A stretch of DNA of 64,000 bases from Calliopsis andreniformis (taxonomy: Eukaryota; Arthropoda; Insecta; Hymenoptera; Andrenidae): positions 2,046,001-2,110,000 of the forward strand of contig NW_027480492.1 in assembly GCF_051401765.1 (NCBI RefSeq), written 5' to 3'. The translations under genes and the position numbers were made by a program. Below the pieces are notes generated by a model. That model had not been told where the DNA came from and did not search any database. It saw nothing but the letters and a program-made list of their open reading frames with translations. Shown here one piece after another: positions 11,346-25,180 of the stretch; position 1 is the stretch's first letter; the number at the start of each line of letters is the position of its first letter.

Positions 11346-14300
11346 GATGATTGAAGAATGGGGATTGAGTATTGGAAACAGTGAATTGAGGATATTCTAT
11401 TGATGATTGAGGATTGACAATTAATTTTTGCGGACTGAGGGCTGAAGATTGAGGATTCAGGATTGAGGTTTGAGGACTGAGAATTGACGGTTGAGTATTG
11501 AGGATTGAGTATTGAAGATTGAGGATTGATGATTGAGGATTGATGATTGAGGATTAAGGTTTGAGGATTGAGGATTGAAGATTGAATATTGAGGATTGAA
11601 GATTGAGGATTGAGGATTGTGGATTGAGGATTGAGGTTTGAGGACTGAGGATTGAGGATTGAAGGTGGAGTTTTGAGGATTGAAGATTGAGGATTGCGGA
11701 TTGTCGATTGAGGATTGAGGATGAGGGCTGAGGGTTGAGGACCGAGGTTTGAGTAGAGAATCCTGAGAATTCAGGATATGCTATTGAGTATTGGGAATTG
11801 AGGATTGATGGTTGAGTATTGATGATTGAGGATTGAGGATTGAGGATTGAGTATTGAAGATTGAGGATTGATGATTGAGGATCGATGATTGAGGATTGAG
11901 GATTGAGGATTGGGGATTGAAGATTGAGTATTGAGGATTGAAGATTGAGGATTGAGGATTGTGGATTGAGGATTGAGTATTGAGGATAGAAGATTGAGGA
12001 TTGGGGACTGAGGATTGAACATTGAGGATTGAGGATTGAGGATTGAGGATTGAGGATTGACGATTGAAGGTTCAGTATTGAGGATTGAAGATTGAGAATT
12101 GAGGATTGAGGATTGAACATTGAGGACTGAGTGTTGAGGGTTGAGTGATGACAATTGAAGTTTGTGGATAGAGGTTTGAAGATTGCAGATTGAGTATTGA
12201 GTGTTGAAAGCTGTGAATTGAGGATATTCTATTGAGGATTGAGGATTTACTACTGATTGTTGAGGACTGAGGGCTGAAGATTGAGGACTCAGGATTTAGG
12301 ATTCAGGATTCAGGTTTGAGGACTGAGGATGGAGGATTGAAGATTGAGTTTTGAGGATTGAAGATTGAGGATTGCGGATTGTCGATTGAGGATTGAGGAT
12401 GAGGGCTGAGGGTTGAGGATTGAGGTTTGAGGACTGAGGGCGGAGGATTGAGGATTGAGAATTGAGGATTTAGGATTGAGGATTGAAGATTGAGGAGTGG
12501 GTATTGAGGATTGAAGGATGAGGATTGAGGATTGAGGTTTGAGTATTGAGGATTAAAGGTTGAGTATTGAGGATTGAAGACTGACGATTGAGGATAGAGT
12601 ATTGAGGATTGAGGATTGAGGATTGAAGATTGAGTATTGAGGATTGAAGATTGAGGATTGAGGATTGAGGATTGAGGATTGAGGATTGAATATTGAGGAT
12701 TGGGTACTGAGTGTTGAGGGTTGAGTGATGAGAATTGATGTTTGTGGATTGAGATCTGAAGATTGCAGATTGAGTATTGAGCATTGAAAACTGTGAATTG
12801 ATGATATTCTATTGAGGATTGAGGATTGAATACTGATTGTTGAGGTCTGGGGTCTGAAGATTGAGGATTCAGGATTGAGTATTCAGGATTGATGTTTGAG
12901 GACTGAGGATTGAGGATTGAGGATTGAGGCTTGAGGATTGAGGATTGAGGATTGAAGATTGAGGATTGAGGATTGAGGATGAGGGCTGAGGTTTGAGGAT
13001 TGTGATTTGAGGACTGAGGACCGAGTATTGAGAAATGAGAAGTGAGGATTGAGGATTGAGGATTGAAGATTGAGGATTGGGTATTGAGGATTGAAGAATG
13101 AGAATTGAGGAATAAGGATTGAGGATTGGGGATTGAAGATTAAGTATTGAGGATTGAAGATTGAGGATTAGAGGATTGAGGATTGAAGATCGAGGACTGA
13201 GTGCTGAGGGTTGAGTGATGAGAATAGATGTTTGTGGATGGAGACTTGAAGATTGAAGATTGAGGATTGAGTATTCAAAGCTGAGAATTCAGGATATTCT
13301 ATTGAGTATTGAGAATTGAGCATTGATGGTTGAGTACTGAGGATTGGTGGTTGAGGGTTGTGTGTTGAATATTGAGGATTGAGGATTTTAGGATTGAGGA
13401 TTGAGTATTGAAGATTGAGGACTGAGGACTGAGGATTGAGTATTGAGGATTGAGGATTGAAGATTGACGACTGAGTGTTGAGGGTTGAGTGATGAGTATT
13501 GATGTTTGTGGATTGAGACTTGAAGTTAGAAGATTGAGGATTGAGTATTGAAAACTGAGAATTCAGGATATTCTATTGAGTATTGAGAATTGAGGATTGA
13601 TGGGTGAGTATTGAGTATTGAAGGTTGAGGGTTGTGTGTTGAATATTGAGGATTGTGGATTTCAGGATTGGGGATTGAGGATTGAAGATTGAGTATTGAG
13701 GATTGAAGATTGAGGATTGCGGATTGAGGATTGAGGATTGCGGATTGAGCATTGAAGACTGAAGATTGAGTATTTAGGATTGAAGATTGAGGATTGAGGA
13801 TTGAGGATTGAGGATTGAGGATTGAGGATTGATGACTGAGGATTGAGGATTGAGGATTGAGGATTGAGGATTGAGGATTGAGGATTGAGTATTGAGGATT
13901 GCAGATTGAGGATTGAGGATTAAGGATTGAAGAATGAGGATTGAGGATTGAGGATTTAGGATTGATGACTGAGGATTGAGGATTGAGGATTGAGGATTGA
14001 GGATTGAGGATTGAGGATTGAGGATTGAGGATTAAGGATTGAAGAATGAGGATTGAGGATTGAGGATTGAGGATTGATGACTGAGGATTGAGGATTGAGG
14101 ATTAAGGATTGAGGACTGAGGATTTAGGATTGAGGATTGAGCATTGAGGATTGAAGATTGAGGACTGGTGATTGAGGATTGAAGATTGAGGATTAAGGAT
14201 TGAGGATTGGGGATTGAGGAGCTGGGATTCTAGATTGATTATTGAGGATAGAATATTGAGAATTGAGGTTTGAGGATTGAGAATTGAGAATTGGGGATGA

Positions 14301-15275
14301 GGACTGAGGGTTGAGGTTTGAGGTTTGAGGAATGACAATTGAGGATTGAGGATTGAGGATTGAGGATTGAAGATTGAGTATTGAGGATTGAAGATTGAGG
14401 ATTGCGAATTGAGGATTGAGGATTGAGGATTGAGGATTGAAGACTGAAGATTGAGTTTTGAGGATTGAAGATTGAGGATTGAGGATTGAGGATTGAGGAT
14501 TGAGGATGGAGGATTGAAGAGAGAGTACTGAGTGTTGAGGATAGAGTGTTGAGAAGTGATGCTTGAGGATTGAGATTTGATTATTGAATATTGTGGATTG
14601 AGTATTGAACCATGAGAATTCAGGATATTCTATTGAGTATTGAGAATTGAGGATTGATGGTTGAGTATTGAGAATTGATGGTTGAGGGCTCTGTGTTGAA
14701 TATTGAGGATTGAGGATTGAGGATTGAGGATTGAGGATTGAGGATACAAGATTGGGTATTGATGATTGATATTGAGGGTTGAGGCTTGAGGTTTGAGGAT
14801 TGAGGACGAGGACTGACGGTTGAGGATTGAGGTTTGAGGATTGAGGATTGAGGATTGAGGACTGAGGATTTAGGATTGAGGATTGAGCATTTAGGATTGA
14901 AGATTGAGGACTGGGGATTGAGGATTGAAGATTGAGGATTAAGGATTGAGGATTGGGGATTGAGGATCTAGGATTCTAGATTGATTATTGAGGATAGAAG
15001 ATTGAGAATTGAGGTTTGAGGATTGAGAATTGAGAATTGGGGATGAGGACTGTGGGTTGAGGGTTGAGGTTTGAGGAATGACAATTGAGGATTGAAGATT
15101 GAGTATTGAGGATTGAGGATTGAGGATTGACGATTGAGGATTGAGGATTGAGGATTGATGATCGAGGATTGGGAATTGAGGATTGACGATTGAGTGTTGA
15201 GGATTGAGCATTGAAGACTGAGGACTGAGTGTTGAGGGTTGAGTGATGTGAATTGATGTTTGTGGATTGAGATTT
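11346..15275 (+). repeat. R unit 1 (3,930 bp)
   Basis: The unit starts at an anchor bearing AATTAATTTTTGCGG and ends where that anchor recurs 3,930 bp later. Landmarks are 11391, 11775, 12223, 12803, 13293, 13567 and 14624. The fixed 580-bp step (12223 to 12803) and 274-bp step (13293 to 13567) recur in R2 and R3. Diagnostic bases, a GAGAATTG unit just before AATAAGG at 13111, a TAAGTATTG unit near 13140 and GATCGAGGACTG near 13188, separate it from R3. Confidence 0.9.
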
Positions 15276-18200
15276 GATGATTGAAGAATGGGGATTGAGT
15301 ATTGGAAACAGTGAATTGAGGATATTCTATTGATGATTGAGGATTGACAATTAATTTTTGCGGACTGAGGGCTGAAGATTGAGGATTCAGGATTGAGGTT
15401 TGAGGACTGAGAATTGACGGTTGAGTATTGAGGATTGAGTATTGAAGATTGAGGATTGATGATTGAGGATTGATGATTGAGGATTGAGGTTTGAGGATTG
15501 AGGATTGAAGATTGAATATTGAGGATTGAAGATTGAGGATTGAGGATTGTGGATTGAGGATTGAGGTTTGAGGACTGAGGATTGAGGATTGAAGGTGGAG
15601 TTTTGAGGATTGAAGATTGAGGATTGCGGATTGTCGATTGAGGATTGAGGATGAGGGCTGAGGGTTGAGGACCGAGGTTTGAGTAGAGAATCCTGAGAAT
15701 TCAGGATATGCTATTGAGTATTGGGAATTGAGGATTGATGGTTGAGTATTGATGATTGAGGATTGAGGATTGAGGATTGAGTATTGAAGATTGAGGATTG
15801 ATGATTGAGGATCGATGATTGAGGATTGAGGATTGAGGATTGGGGATTGAAGATTGAGTATTGAGGATTGAAGATTGAGGATTGAGTATTGTGGATTGAG
15901 GATTGAGTATTGAGGATAGAAGATTGAGGATTGGGGACTGAGGATTGAGGATTGAGGATTGAGGATTGAGGATTGAGGATTGAGGATTGACGATTGAAGG
16001 TTCAGTATTGAGGATTGAAGATTGAGAATTGAGGATTGAGGATTGAACATTGAGGACTGAGTGTTGAGGGTTGAGTGATGTCAATTGAAGTTTGTGGATA
16101 CAGGTTTGAAGATTGCAGATTGAGTATTGAGTGTTGAAAGCTGTGAATTGAGGATATTCTATTGAGGATTGAGGATTGACTACTGATTGTTGAGGACTGA
16201 GGGCTGAAGATTGAGGACTCAGGATTTAGGATTCAGGATTCAGGTTTGAGGACTGAGGATGGAGGATTGAAGATTGAGTTTTGAGGATTGAAGATTGAGG
16301 ATTGCGGATTGTCGATTGAGGATTGAGGATGAGGGCTGAGGGTTGAGGATTGAGGTTTGAGGACTGAGGGCGGAGGATTGAGGATTGAGAATTGAGGATT
16401 TAGGATTGAGGATTGAAGATTGAGGAGTGGGTATTGAGGATTGAAGGATGAGGATTGAGGATTGAGGTTTGAGTATTGAGGATTAAAGGTTGAGTATTGA
16501 GGATTGAAGACTGACGATTGAGGATAGAGTATTGAGGATTGAGGATTGAGGATTGAAGATTGAGTATTGAGGATTGAAGATTGAGGATTGAGGATTGAGG
16601 ATTGAGGATTGAGGATTGAATATTGAGGATTGGGTACTGAGTGTTGAGGGTTGAGTGATGAGAATTGATGTTTGTGGATTGAGATCTGAAGATTGCAGAT
16701 TGAGTATTGAGCAATGAAAACTGTGAATTGATGATATTCTATTGAGGATTGAGGATTGAATACTGATTGTTGAGGTCTGTGGTCTGAAGATTGAGGATTC
16801 AGGATTGAGTATTCAGGATTGATGTTTGAGGACTGAGGATTGAGGATTGAGGATTGAGGCTTGAGGATTGAGGATTGAGGATTGAAGATTGAGGATTGAG
16901 GATTGAGGATGAGGGCTGAGGTTTGAGGATTGTGATTTGAGGACTGAGGACCGAGTATTGAGAAATGAGAAGTGAGGATTGAGGATTGAGGATTGAAGAT
17001 TGAGGATTGGGTATTGAGGATTGAAGAATGAGGATTGAGGAATAAGGATTGAGGATTGGGGATTGAAGATTGAGTATTGAGGATTGAAGATTGAGGATTA
17101 GAGGATTGAGGATTGAAGATTGAGGACTGAGTGCTGAGGGTTGAGTGATGAGAATAGATGTTTGTGGATGGAGACTTGAAGATTGAAGATTGAGGATTGA
17201 GTATTCAAAGCTGAGAATTCAGGATATTCTATTGAGTATTGAGAATTGAGCATTGATGGTTGAGTACTGAGGATTGGTGGTTGAGGGTTGTGTGTTGAAT
17301 ATTGAGGATTGAGGATTTTAGGATTGAGGATTGAGTATTGAAGATTGAGGACTGAGGACTGAGGATTGAGTATTGAGGATTGAGGATTGAAGATTGACGA
17401 CTGAGTGTTGAGGGTTGAGTGATGAGTATTGATGTTTGTGGATTGAGACTTGAAGTTAGAAGATTGAGGATTGAGTATTGAAAACTGAGAATTCAGGATA
17501 TTCTATTGAGTATTGAGAATTGAGGATTGATGGTTGAGTATTGAGTATTGAAGGTTGAGGGTTGTGTGTTGAATATTGAGGATTGTGGATTTCAGGATTG
17601 GGGATTGAGGATTGAAGATTGAGTATTGAGGATTGAAGATTGAGGATTGCGGATTGAGGATTGAGGATTGCGGATTGAGCATTGAAGACTGAAGATTGAG
17701 TATTTAGGATTGAAGATTGAGGATTGAGGATTGAGGATTGAGGATTGAGGATTGATGACTGAGGATTGAGGATTGAGGATTGAGGATTGAGGATTGAGGA
17801 TTGAGGATTGAGTATTGAGGATTGCAGATTGAGGATTGGGTATTGAGGATTGAAGAATGAGAATTGAGGAATAAGGATTGAGGATTGGGGATTGAAGATT
17901 AAGTATTGAGGATTGAAGATTGAGGATTAGAGGATTGAGGATTGAAGATCGAGGACTGAGTGCTGAGGGTTGAGTGATGAGAATAGATGTTTGTGGATGG
18001 AGACTTGAAGATTGAAGATTGAGGATTGAGTATTCAAAGCTGAGAATTCAGGATATTCTATTGAGTATTGAGAATTGAGCATTGATGGTTGAGTACTGAG
18101 GATTGGTGGTTGAGGGTTGTGTGTTGAATATTGAGGATTGAGGATTTTAGGATTGAGGATTGAGTATTGAAGATTGAGGACTGAGGACTGAGGATTGAGT

Positions 18201-20034
18201 ATTGAGGATTGAGGATTGAAGATTGACGACTGAGTGTTGAGGGTTGAGTGATGAGTATTGATGTTTGTGGATTGAGACTTGAAGTTAGAAGATTGAGGAT
18301 TGAGTATTGAAAACTGAGAATTCAGGATATTCTATTGAGTATTGAGAATTGAGGATTGATGGTTGAGTATTGAGTATTGAAGGTTGAGGGTTGTGTGTTG
18401 AATATTGAGGATTGTGGATTTCAGGATTGGGGATTGAGGATTGAAGATTGAGTATTGAGGATTGAAGATTGAGGATTGCGGATTGAGGATTGAGGATTGC
18501 GGATTGAGCATTGAAGACTGAAGATTGAGTATTTAGGATTGAAGATTGAGGATTGAGGATTGAGGATTGAGGATTGAGGATTGAGGATTGATGACTGAGG
18601 ATTGAGGATTGAGGATTGAGGATTGAGGATTGAGGATTGAGGATTGAGTATTGAGGATTGCAGATTGAGGATTGAGGATTAAGGATTGAAGAATGAGGAT
18701 TGAGGATTGAGGATTTAGGATTGATGACTGAGGATTGAGGATTGAGGATTGAGGATTGAGGATTGAGGATTGAGGATTGAGGATTGAGGATTAAGGATTG
18801 AAGAATGAGGATTGAGGATTGAGGATTGAGGATTGATGACTGAGGATTAAGGATTGAGGATTAAGGATTGAGGACTGAGGATTTAGGATTGAGGATTGAG
18901 CATTGAGGATTGAAGATTGAGGACTGGTGATTGAGGATTGAAGATTGAGGATTAAGGATTGAGGATTGGGGATTGAGGAGCTGGGATTCTAGGTTGATTA
19001 TTGAGGATAGAATATTGAGAATTGAGGTTTGAGGATTGAGAATTGAGAATTGGGGATGAGGACTGAGGGTTGAGGTTTGAGGTTTGAGGAATGACAATTG
19101 AGGATTGAGGATTGAGGATTGAGGATTGAAGATTGAGTATTGAGGATTGAAGATTGAGGATTGCGGATTGAGGATTGAGGATTGAGGATTGAGGATTGAA
19201 GACTGAAGATTGAGTTTTGAGGATTGAAGATTGAGGATTGAGGATTGAGGATTGAGGATTGAGGATGGAGGATTGAAGAGAGAGTACTGAGTGTTGAGGA
19301 TAGAGTGTTGAGAAGTGATGTTTGAGGATTGAGATTTGATTATTGAATATTGTGGATTGAGTATTGAACCATGAGAATTCAGGATATTCTATTGAGTATT
19401 GAGAATTGAGGATTGATGGTTGAGTATTGAGAATTGATGGTTGAGGGCTCTGTGTTGTATATTGAGGATTGAGGATTGAGGATTGAGGATTGAGGATTGA
19501 GGATACAAGATTGGGTATTGATGATTGATATTGAGGGTTGAGGCTTGAGGTTTGAGGATTGAGGACGAGGACTGACGGTTGAGGATTGAGGTTTGAGGAT
19601 TGAGGATTGAGGATTGTGGACTGAGGATTTAGGATTGAGGATTGAGCATTTAGGATTGAAGATTGAGGACTGGGGATTGAGGATTGAAGATTGAGGATTA
19701 AGGATTGAGGATTGGGGATTGAGGATCTAGGATTCTAGATTGATTATTGAGGATAGAAGATTGAGAATTGAGGTTTGAGGATTGAGAATTGAGAATTGGG
19801 GATGAGGACTGTGGGTTGAGGGTTGAGGTTTGAGGAATGACAATTGAGGATTGAAGATTGAGAATTGAGGATTGAGGATTGAGGATTGACGATTGAGGAT
19901 TGAGGATTGAGGATTGATGATCGAGGATTGGGAATTGAGGATTGACGATTGAGTGTTGAGGATTGAGCATTGAAGACTGAGGACTGAGTGTTGAGGGTTG
20001 AGTGATGTGAATTGATGTTTGTGGATTGAGATTT
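15276..20034 (+). repeat. R unit 2 (4,759 bp) with internal duplication
   Basis: R2 matches R1 at offset 3,930 up to about 17.8 kb and at offset 4,759 beyond it. The extra 829 bp are an internal tandem duplication holding one more pair of anchors (17223 and 17497, then 18052 and 18326). R2 landmarks are 15321, 15705, 16153, 16733, 17223, 17497, 18052, 18326 and 19383. The two internal copies differ in origin: the first matches R3 bases, the second matches R1 bases. Confidence 0.9.
17003..18660 (+). repeat. 829-bp internal tandem duplication of R2
   Basis: AATAAGG lies at 17041 and again at 17870, and anchors 17223/18052 and 17497/18326 are also 829 bp apart. The joint is near 17,832, where a GCAGATT unit runs straight into GATTGGGTATTG. 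The start and end given here are approximate because homology is continuous across the joint. Confidence 0.85.
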
Positions 20035-22860
20035 GATGATTGAAGAATGGGGACTGAGTATTGGAAACAGTGAATTGAGGATATTCTATTGATGATTGAG
20101 GATTGACAATTAATTTTTGCGGACTGAGGGCTGAAGATTGAGGATTCAGGATTGAGGTTTGAGGACTGAGAATTGACGGTTGAGTATTGAGGATTGAGTA
20201 TTGAAGATTGAGGATTGATGATTGAGGATTGATGATTGAGGATTGAGGTTTGAGGATTGAGGATTGAAGATTGAATATTGAGGATTGAAGATTGAGGATT
20301 GAGGATTGTGGATTGAGGCTTGAGGTTTGAGGACTGAGGATTGAGGATTGAAGGTGGAGTTTTGAGGATTGAAGATTGAGGATTGCGGATTGTCGATTGA
20401 GGATTGAGGATGAGGGCTGAGGGTTGAGGACCGAGGTTTGAGTAGAGAATCCTGAGAATTCAGGATATGCTATTGAGTATTGGGAATTGAGGATTGATGG
20501 TTGAGTATTGATGATTGAGGATTGAGGATTGAGGATTGAGTATTGAAGATTGAGGATTGATGATTGAGGATCGATGATTGAGGATTGAGGATTGAGGATT
20601 GGGGATTGAAGATTGAGTATTGAGGATTGAAGATTGAGGATTGAGGATTGTGGATTGAGGATTGAGTATTGAGGATAGAAGATTGAGGATTGGGGACTGA
20701 GGATTGAGGATTGAGGATTGAGGATTGAGGATTGAGGATTGAGGATTGACGATTGAAGGTTCAGTATTGAGGATTGAAGATTGAGAATTGAGGATTGAGG
20801 ATTGAACATTGAGGACTGAGTGTTGAGGGTTGAGTGATGTCAATTGAAGTTTGTGGATACAGGTTTGAAGATTGCAGATTGAGTATTGAGTGTTGAAAGC
20901 TGTGAATTGAGGATATTCTATTGAGGATTGAGGATTGACTACTGATTGTTGAGGACTGAGGGCTGAAGATTGAGGACTCAGGATTTAGGATTCAGGATTC
21001 AGGTTTGAGGACTGAGGATGGAGGATTGAAGATTGAGTTTTGAGGATTGAAGATTGAGGATTGCGGATTGTCGATTGAGGATTGAGGATGAGGGCTGAGG
21101 GTTGAGGATTGAGGTTTGAGGACTGAGGGCGGAGGATTGAGGATTGAGAATTGAGGATTTAGGATTGAGGATTGAAGATTGAGGAGTGGGTATTGAGGAT
21201 TGAAGGATGAGGATTGAGGATTGAGGTTTGAGTATTGAGGATTAAAGGTTGAGTATTGAGGATTGAAGACTGACGATTGAGGATAGAGTATTGAGGATTG
21301 AGGATTGAGGATTGAAGATTGAGTATTGAGGATTGAAGATTGAGGATTGAGGATTGAGGATTGAGGATTGAGGATTGAATATTGAGGATTGGGTACTGAG
21401 TGTTGAGGGTTGAGTGATGAGAATTGATGTTTATGGATTGAGATCTGAAGATTGCAGATTGAGTATTGAGCAATGAAAACTGTGAATTGATGATATTCTA
21501 TTGAGGATTGAGGATTGAATACTGATTGTTGAGGTCTGAGGTCTGAAGATTGAGGATTCAGGATTGAGTATTCAGGATTGATGTTTGAGGACTGAGGATT
21601 GAGGATTGAGGATTGAGGCTTGAGGATTGAGGATTGAGGATTGAAGATTGAGGATTGAGGATTGAGGATGAGGGCTGAGGTTTGAGGATTGTGATTTGAG
21701 GACTGAGGACCGAGTATTGAGAAATGAGAAGTGAGGATTGAGGATTGAGGATTGAAGATTGAGGATTGGGTATTGAGGATTGAAGAATGAGGATTGAGGA
21801 ATAAGGATTGAGGATTGGGGATTGAAGATTGAGTATTGAGGATTGAAGATTGAGGATTAGAGGATTGAGGATTGAAGATTGAGGACTGAGTGCTGAGGGT
21901 TGAGTGATGAGAATAGATGTTTGTGGATGGAGACTTGAAGATTGAAGATTGAGGATTGAGTATTCAAAGCTGAGAATTCAGGATATTCTATTGAGTATTG
22001 AGAATTGAGCATTGATGGTTGAGTACTGAGGATTGGTGGTTGAGGGTTGTGTGTTGAATATTGAGGATTGAGGATTTTAGGATTGAGGATTGAGTATTGA
22101 AGATTGAGGACTGAGGACTGAGGATTGAGTATTGAGGATTGAGGATTGAAGATTGACGACTGAGTGTTGAGGGTTGAGTGATGAGTATTGATGTTTGTGG
22201 ATTGAGACTTGAAGTTAGAAGATTGAGGATTGAGTATTGAAAACTGAGAATTCAGGATATTCTATTGAGTAGTGAGAATTGAGGATTGATGGTTGAGTAT
22301 TGAGTATTGAAGGTTGAGGGTTGTGTGTTGAATATTGAGGATTGTGGATTTCAGGATTGGGGATTGAGGATTGAAGATTGAGTATTGAGGATTGAAGATT
22401 GAGGATTGCGGATTGAGGATTGAGGATTGCGGATTGAGCATTGAAGACTGAAGATTGAGTATTTAGGATTGAAGATTGAGGATTGAGGATTGAGGATTGA
22501 GGATTGAGGATTGAGGATTGAGGATTGAGGATTGAGGATTGAGGATTAAGGATTGAAGAATGAGGATTGAGGATTGAGGATTGAGGATTGATGACTGAGG
22601 ATTGAGGATTGAGGATTAAGGATTGAGGACTGAGGATTTAGGATTGAGGATTGAGCATTGAGGATTGAAGATTGAGGACTGGTGATTGAGGATTGAAGAT
22701 TGAGGATTAAGGATTGAGGATTGGGGATTGAGGATCTGGGATTCTAGATTGATTATTGAGGATAGAATATTGAGAATTGAGGTTTGAGGATTGAGAATTG
22801 AGAATTGGGGATGAGGACTGAGGGTTGAGGATTGAGGTTTGAGGAATGACAATTGAGGAT
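20035..22860 (+). repeat. R unit 3 (partial)
   Basis: R3 matches R2 at offset 4,759 for landmarks 20080, 20464, 20912, 21492, 21982 and 22256. Relative to the second internal copy of R2 the offset is 3,930, dropping to 3,755 after a 175-bp deletion near 22.5 kb. The unit then runs into the 1,152-bp doublet and never returns to another R start, so the R array ends here. Confidence 0.87.
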
Positions 22861-25180
22861 TGAGGATTGAGGATTGAGGATTGAAGATTGAGTATTGAGG
22901 ATTGAAGATTGAGGATTGCGGATTGAGGATTGAGGATTGAGGATTGAGGATTGAAGACTGAAGATTGAGTTTTGAGGATTGAAGATTGAGGATTGAGGAT
23001 TGAGGATTGAGGATTGAGGATGGAGGATTGAAGAGAGAGTACTGAGTGTTGAGGATAGAGTGTTGAGAAGTGATGTTTGAGGATTGAGATTTGATTATTG
23101 AATATTGTGGATTGAGTATTGAACCATGAGAATTCAGGATATTCTATTGAGTATTGAGAATTGAGGATTGATGGTTGAGTATTGAGAATTGATGGTTGAG
23201 GGCTCTGTGTTGAATATTGAGGATTGAGGATTGAGGATTGAGGATTGAGCATTTAGGATTGAAGATTGAGGACTGGGGATTGAGGATTGAAGATTGAGGA
23301 TTAAGGATTGAGGGTTGGGGATTGAGGATCTAGGATTCCAGATTGATTATTGAGGATAGAAGATTGAGAATTGAGGTTTGAGGATTGAGAATTGAGAATT
23401 GGCGATGAGGACTGTGGGTTGAGGGTTGAGGTTTGAGGAATGACAATTGAGGATTGAAGATTGAGAATTGAGGATTGAGGATTGAGGATTGACGATTGAG
23501 GATTGAGGATTGAGGATTGATGATCGAGGATTGGGAATTGAGGATTGACGATTGAGGGTTGAGGATTGAGCATTGAAGACTGAGGACTGAGTGTTGAGGG
23601 TTGAGTGATGTGAATTGATGTTTGTGGATTGAGATTTGAAGATTGAAGATTGGGGATTGAGTATTGAAAACTGTGAATTGAGGATATTCTATTGAGGATT
23701 GAGGAATGACAATTGATTGTTGCGGACTGAGGGATGAAGATTGAGGATTCAGGATTGAGGATTCGGAATTGAGGTTTGAGGACTGAGGATTGAGGATTGT
23801 GGATTGAGTATTGAGGATTGAAGATTGAGGATTGAGGATTGAGAATTGAGGATTGAGGATGCAGGATGAGGATTGATGTTTGAGGACTGAGGATTGAGGA
23901 TTGAGGATTGAGGCTTGAGGATTGAGGATTGAGGATTGTGGATTGAGTATTGAGGATTGAAGATTGAGGATTGAGGATTGAGAATTGAGGATTGAGGATG
24001 CAGGATGAGGACTGAGGGTTGAGGATTGAGGATTGAAGATTGAGTATTGAGGATTGAAGATTGAGGATTGCGGATTGAGGATTGAGGATTGAGGATTGAG
24101 GATTGAAGACTGAAGATTGAGTTTTGAGGATTGAAGATTGAGGATTGAGGATTGAGGATTGAGGATTGAGGATGGAGGATTGAAGAGAGAGTACTGAGTG
24201 TTGAGGATAGAGTGTTGAGAAGTGATGTTTGAGGATTGAGATTTGATTATTGAATATTGTGGATTGAGTATTGAACCATGAGAATTCAGGATATTCTATT
24301 GAGTATTGAGAATTGAGGATTGATGGTTGAGTATTGAGAATTGATGGTTGAGGGCTCTGTGTTGAATATTGAGGATTGAGGATTGAGGATTGAGGATTGA
24401 GCATTTAGGATTGAAGATTGAGGACTGGGGATTGAGGATTGAAGATTGAGGATTAAGGATTGAGGATTGGGGATTGAGGATCTAGGATTCCAGATTGATT
24501 ATTGAGGATAGAAGATTGAGAATTGAGGTTTGAGGATTGAGAATTGAGAATTGGCGATGAGGACTGTGGGTTGAGGGTTGAGGTTTGAGGAATGACAATT
24601 GAGGATTGAAGATTGAGAATTGAGGATTGAGGATTGAGGATTGACGATTGAGGATTGAGGATTGAGGATTGATGATCGAGGATTGGGAATTGAGGATTGA
24701 CGATTGAGGGTTGAGGATTGAGCATTGAAGACTGAGGACTGAGTGTTGAGGGTTGAGTGATGTGAATTGATGTTTGTGGATTGAGATTTGAAGATTGAAG
24801 ATTGGGGATTGAGTATTGAAAACTGTGAATTGAGGATATTCTATTGAGGATTGAGGAATGACAATTGATTGTTGCGCACTGAGGGATGAAGATTGAGGAT
24901 TCAGGATTGAGGATTCGGAATTGAGGTTTGAGGACTGAGGATTGAGGATTGTGGATTGAGTATTGAGGATTGAAGATTGAGGATTGAGGATTGAGAATTG
25001 AGGATTGAGGATGCAGGATGAGGATTGATGTTTGAGGACTGAGGATTGAGGATTGAGGATTGAGGCTTGAGGATTGAGGATTGAGGATTGTGGATTGAGT
25101 ATTGAGGATTGAAGATTGAGGATTGAGGATTGAGAATTGAGGATTGAGGATGCAGGATGAGGACTGAGGGTTGAGGATTG
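22860..25180 (+). repeat. 1,152-bp doublet
   Basis: Landmarks 23138/24290 and 23683/24835, and the string GCATTTAGG at 23249/24401, are each 1,152 bp apart. Homology starts near 22,875 and 24,027 and the second copy diverges near 25,180. Each copy holds one GAATTC-flavour anchor with GAACCATGAG and one GTGAATTGA-flavour anchor. The copies are nearly identical. One difference is GGGTTGGGG against GGATTGGGG in the stretch just before the GATCTAGG unit of each copy. Confidence 0.87.
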
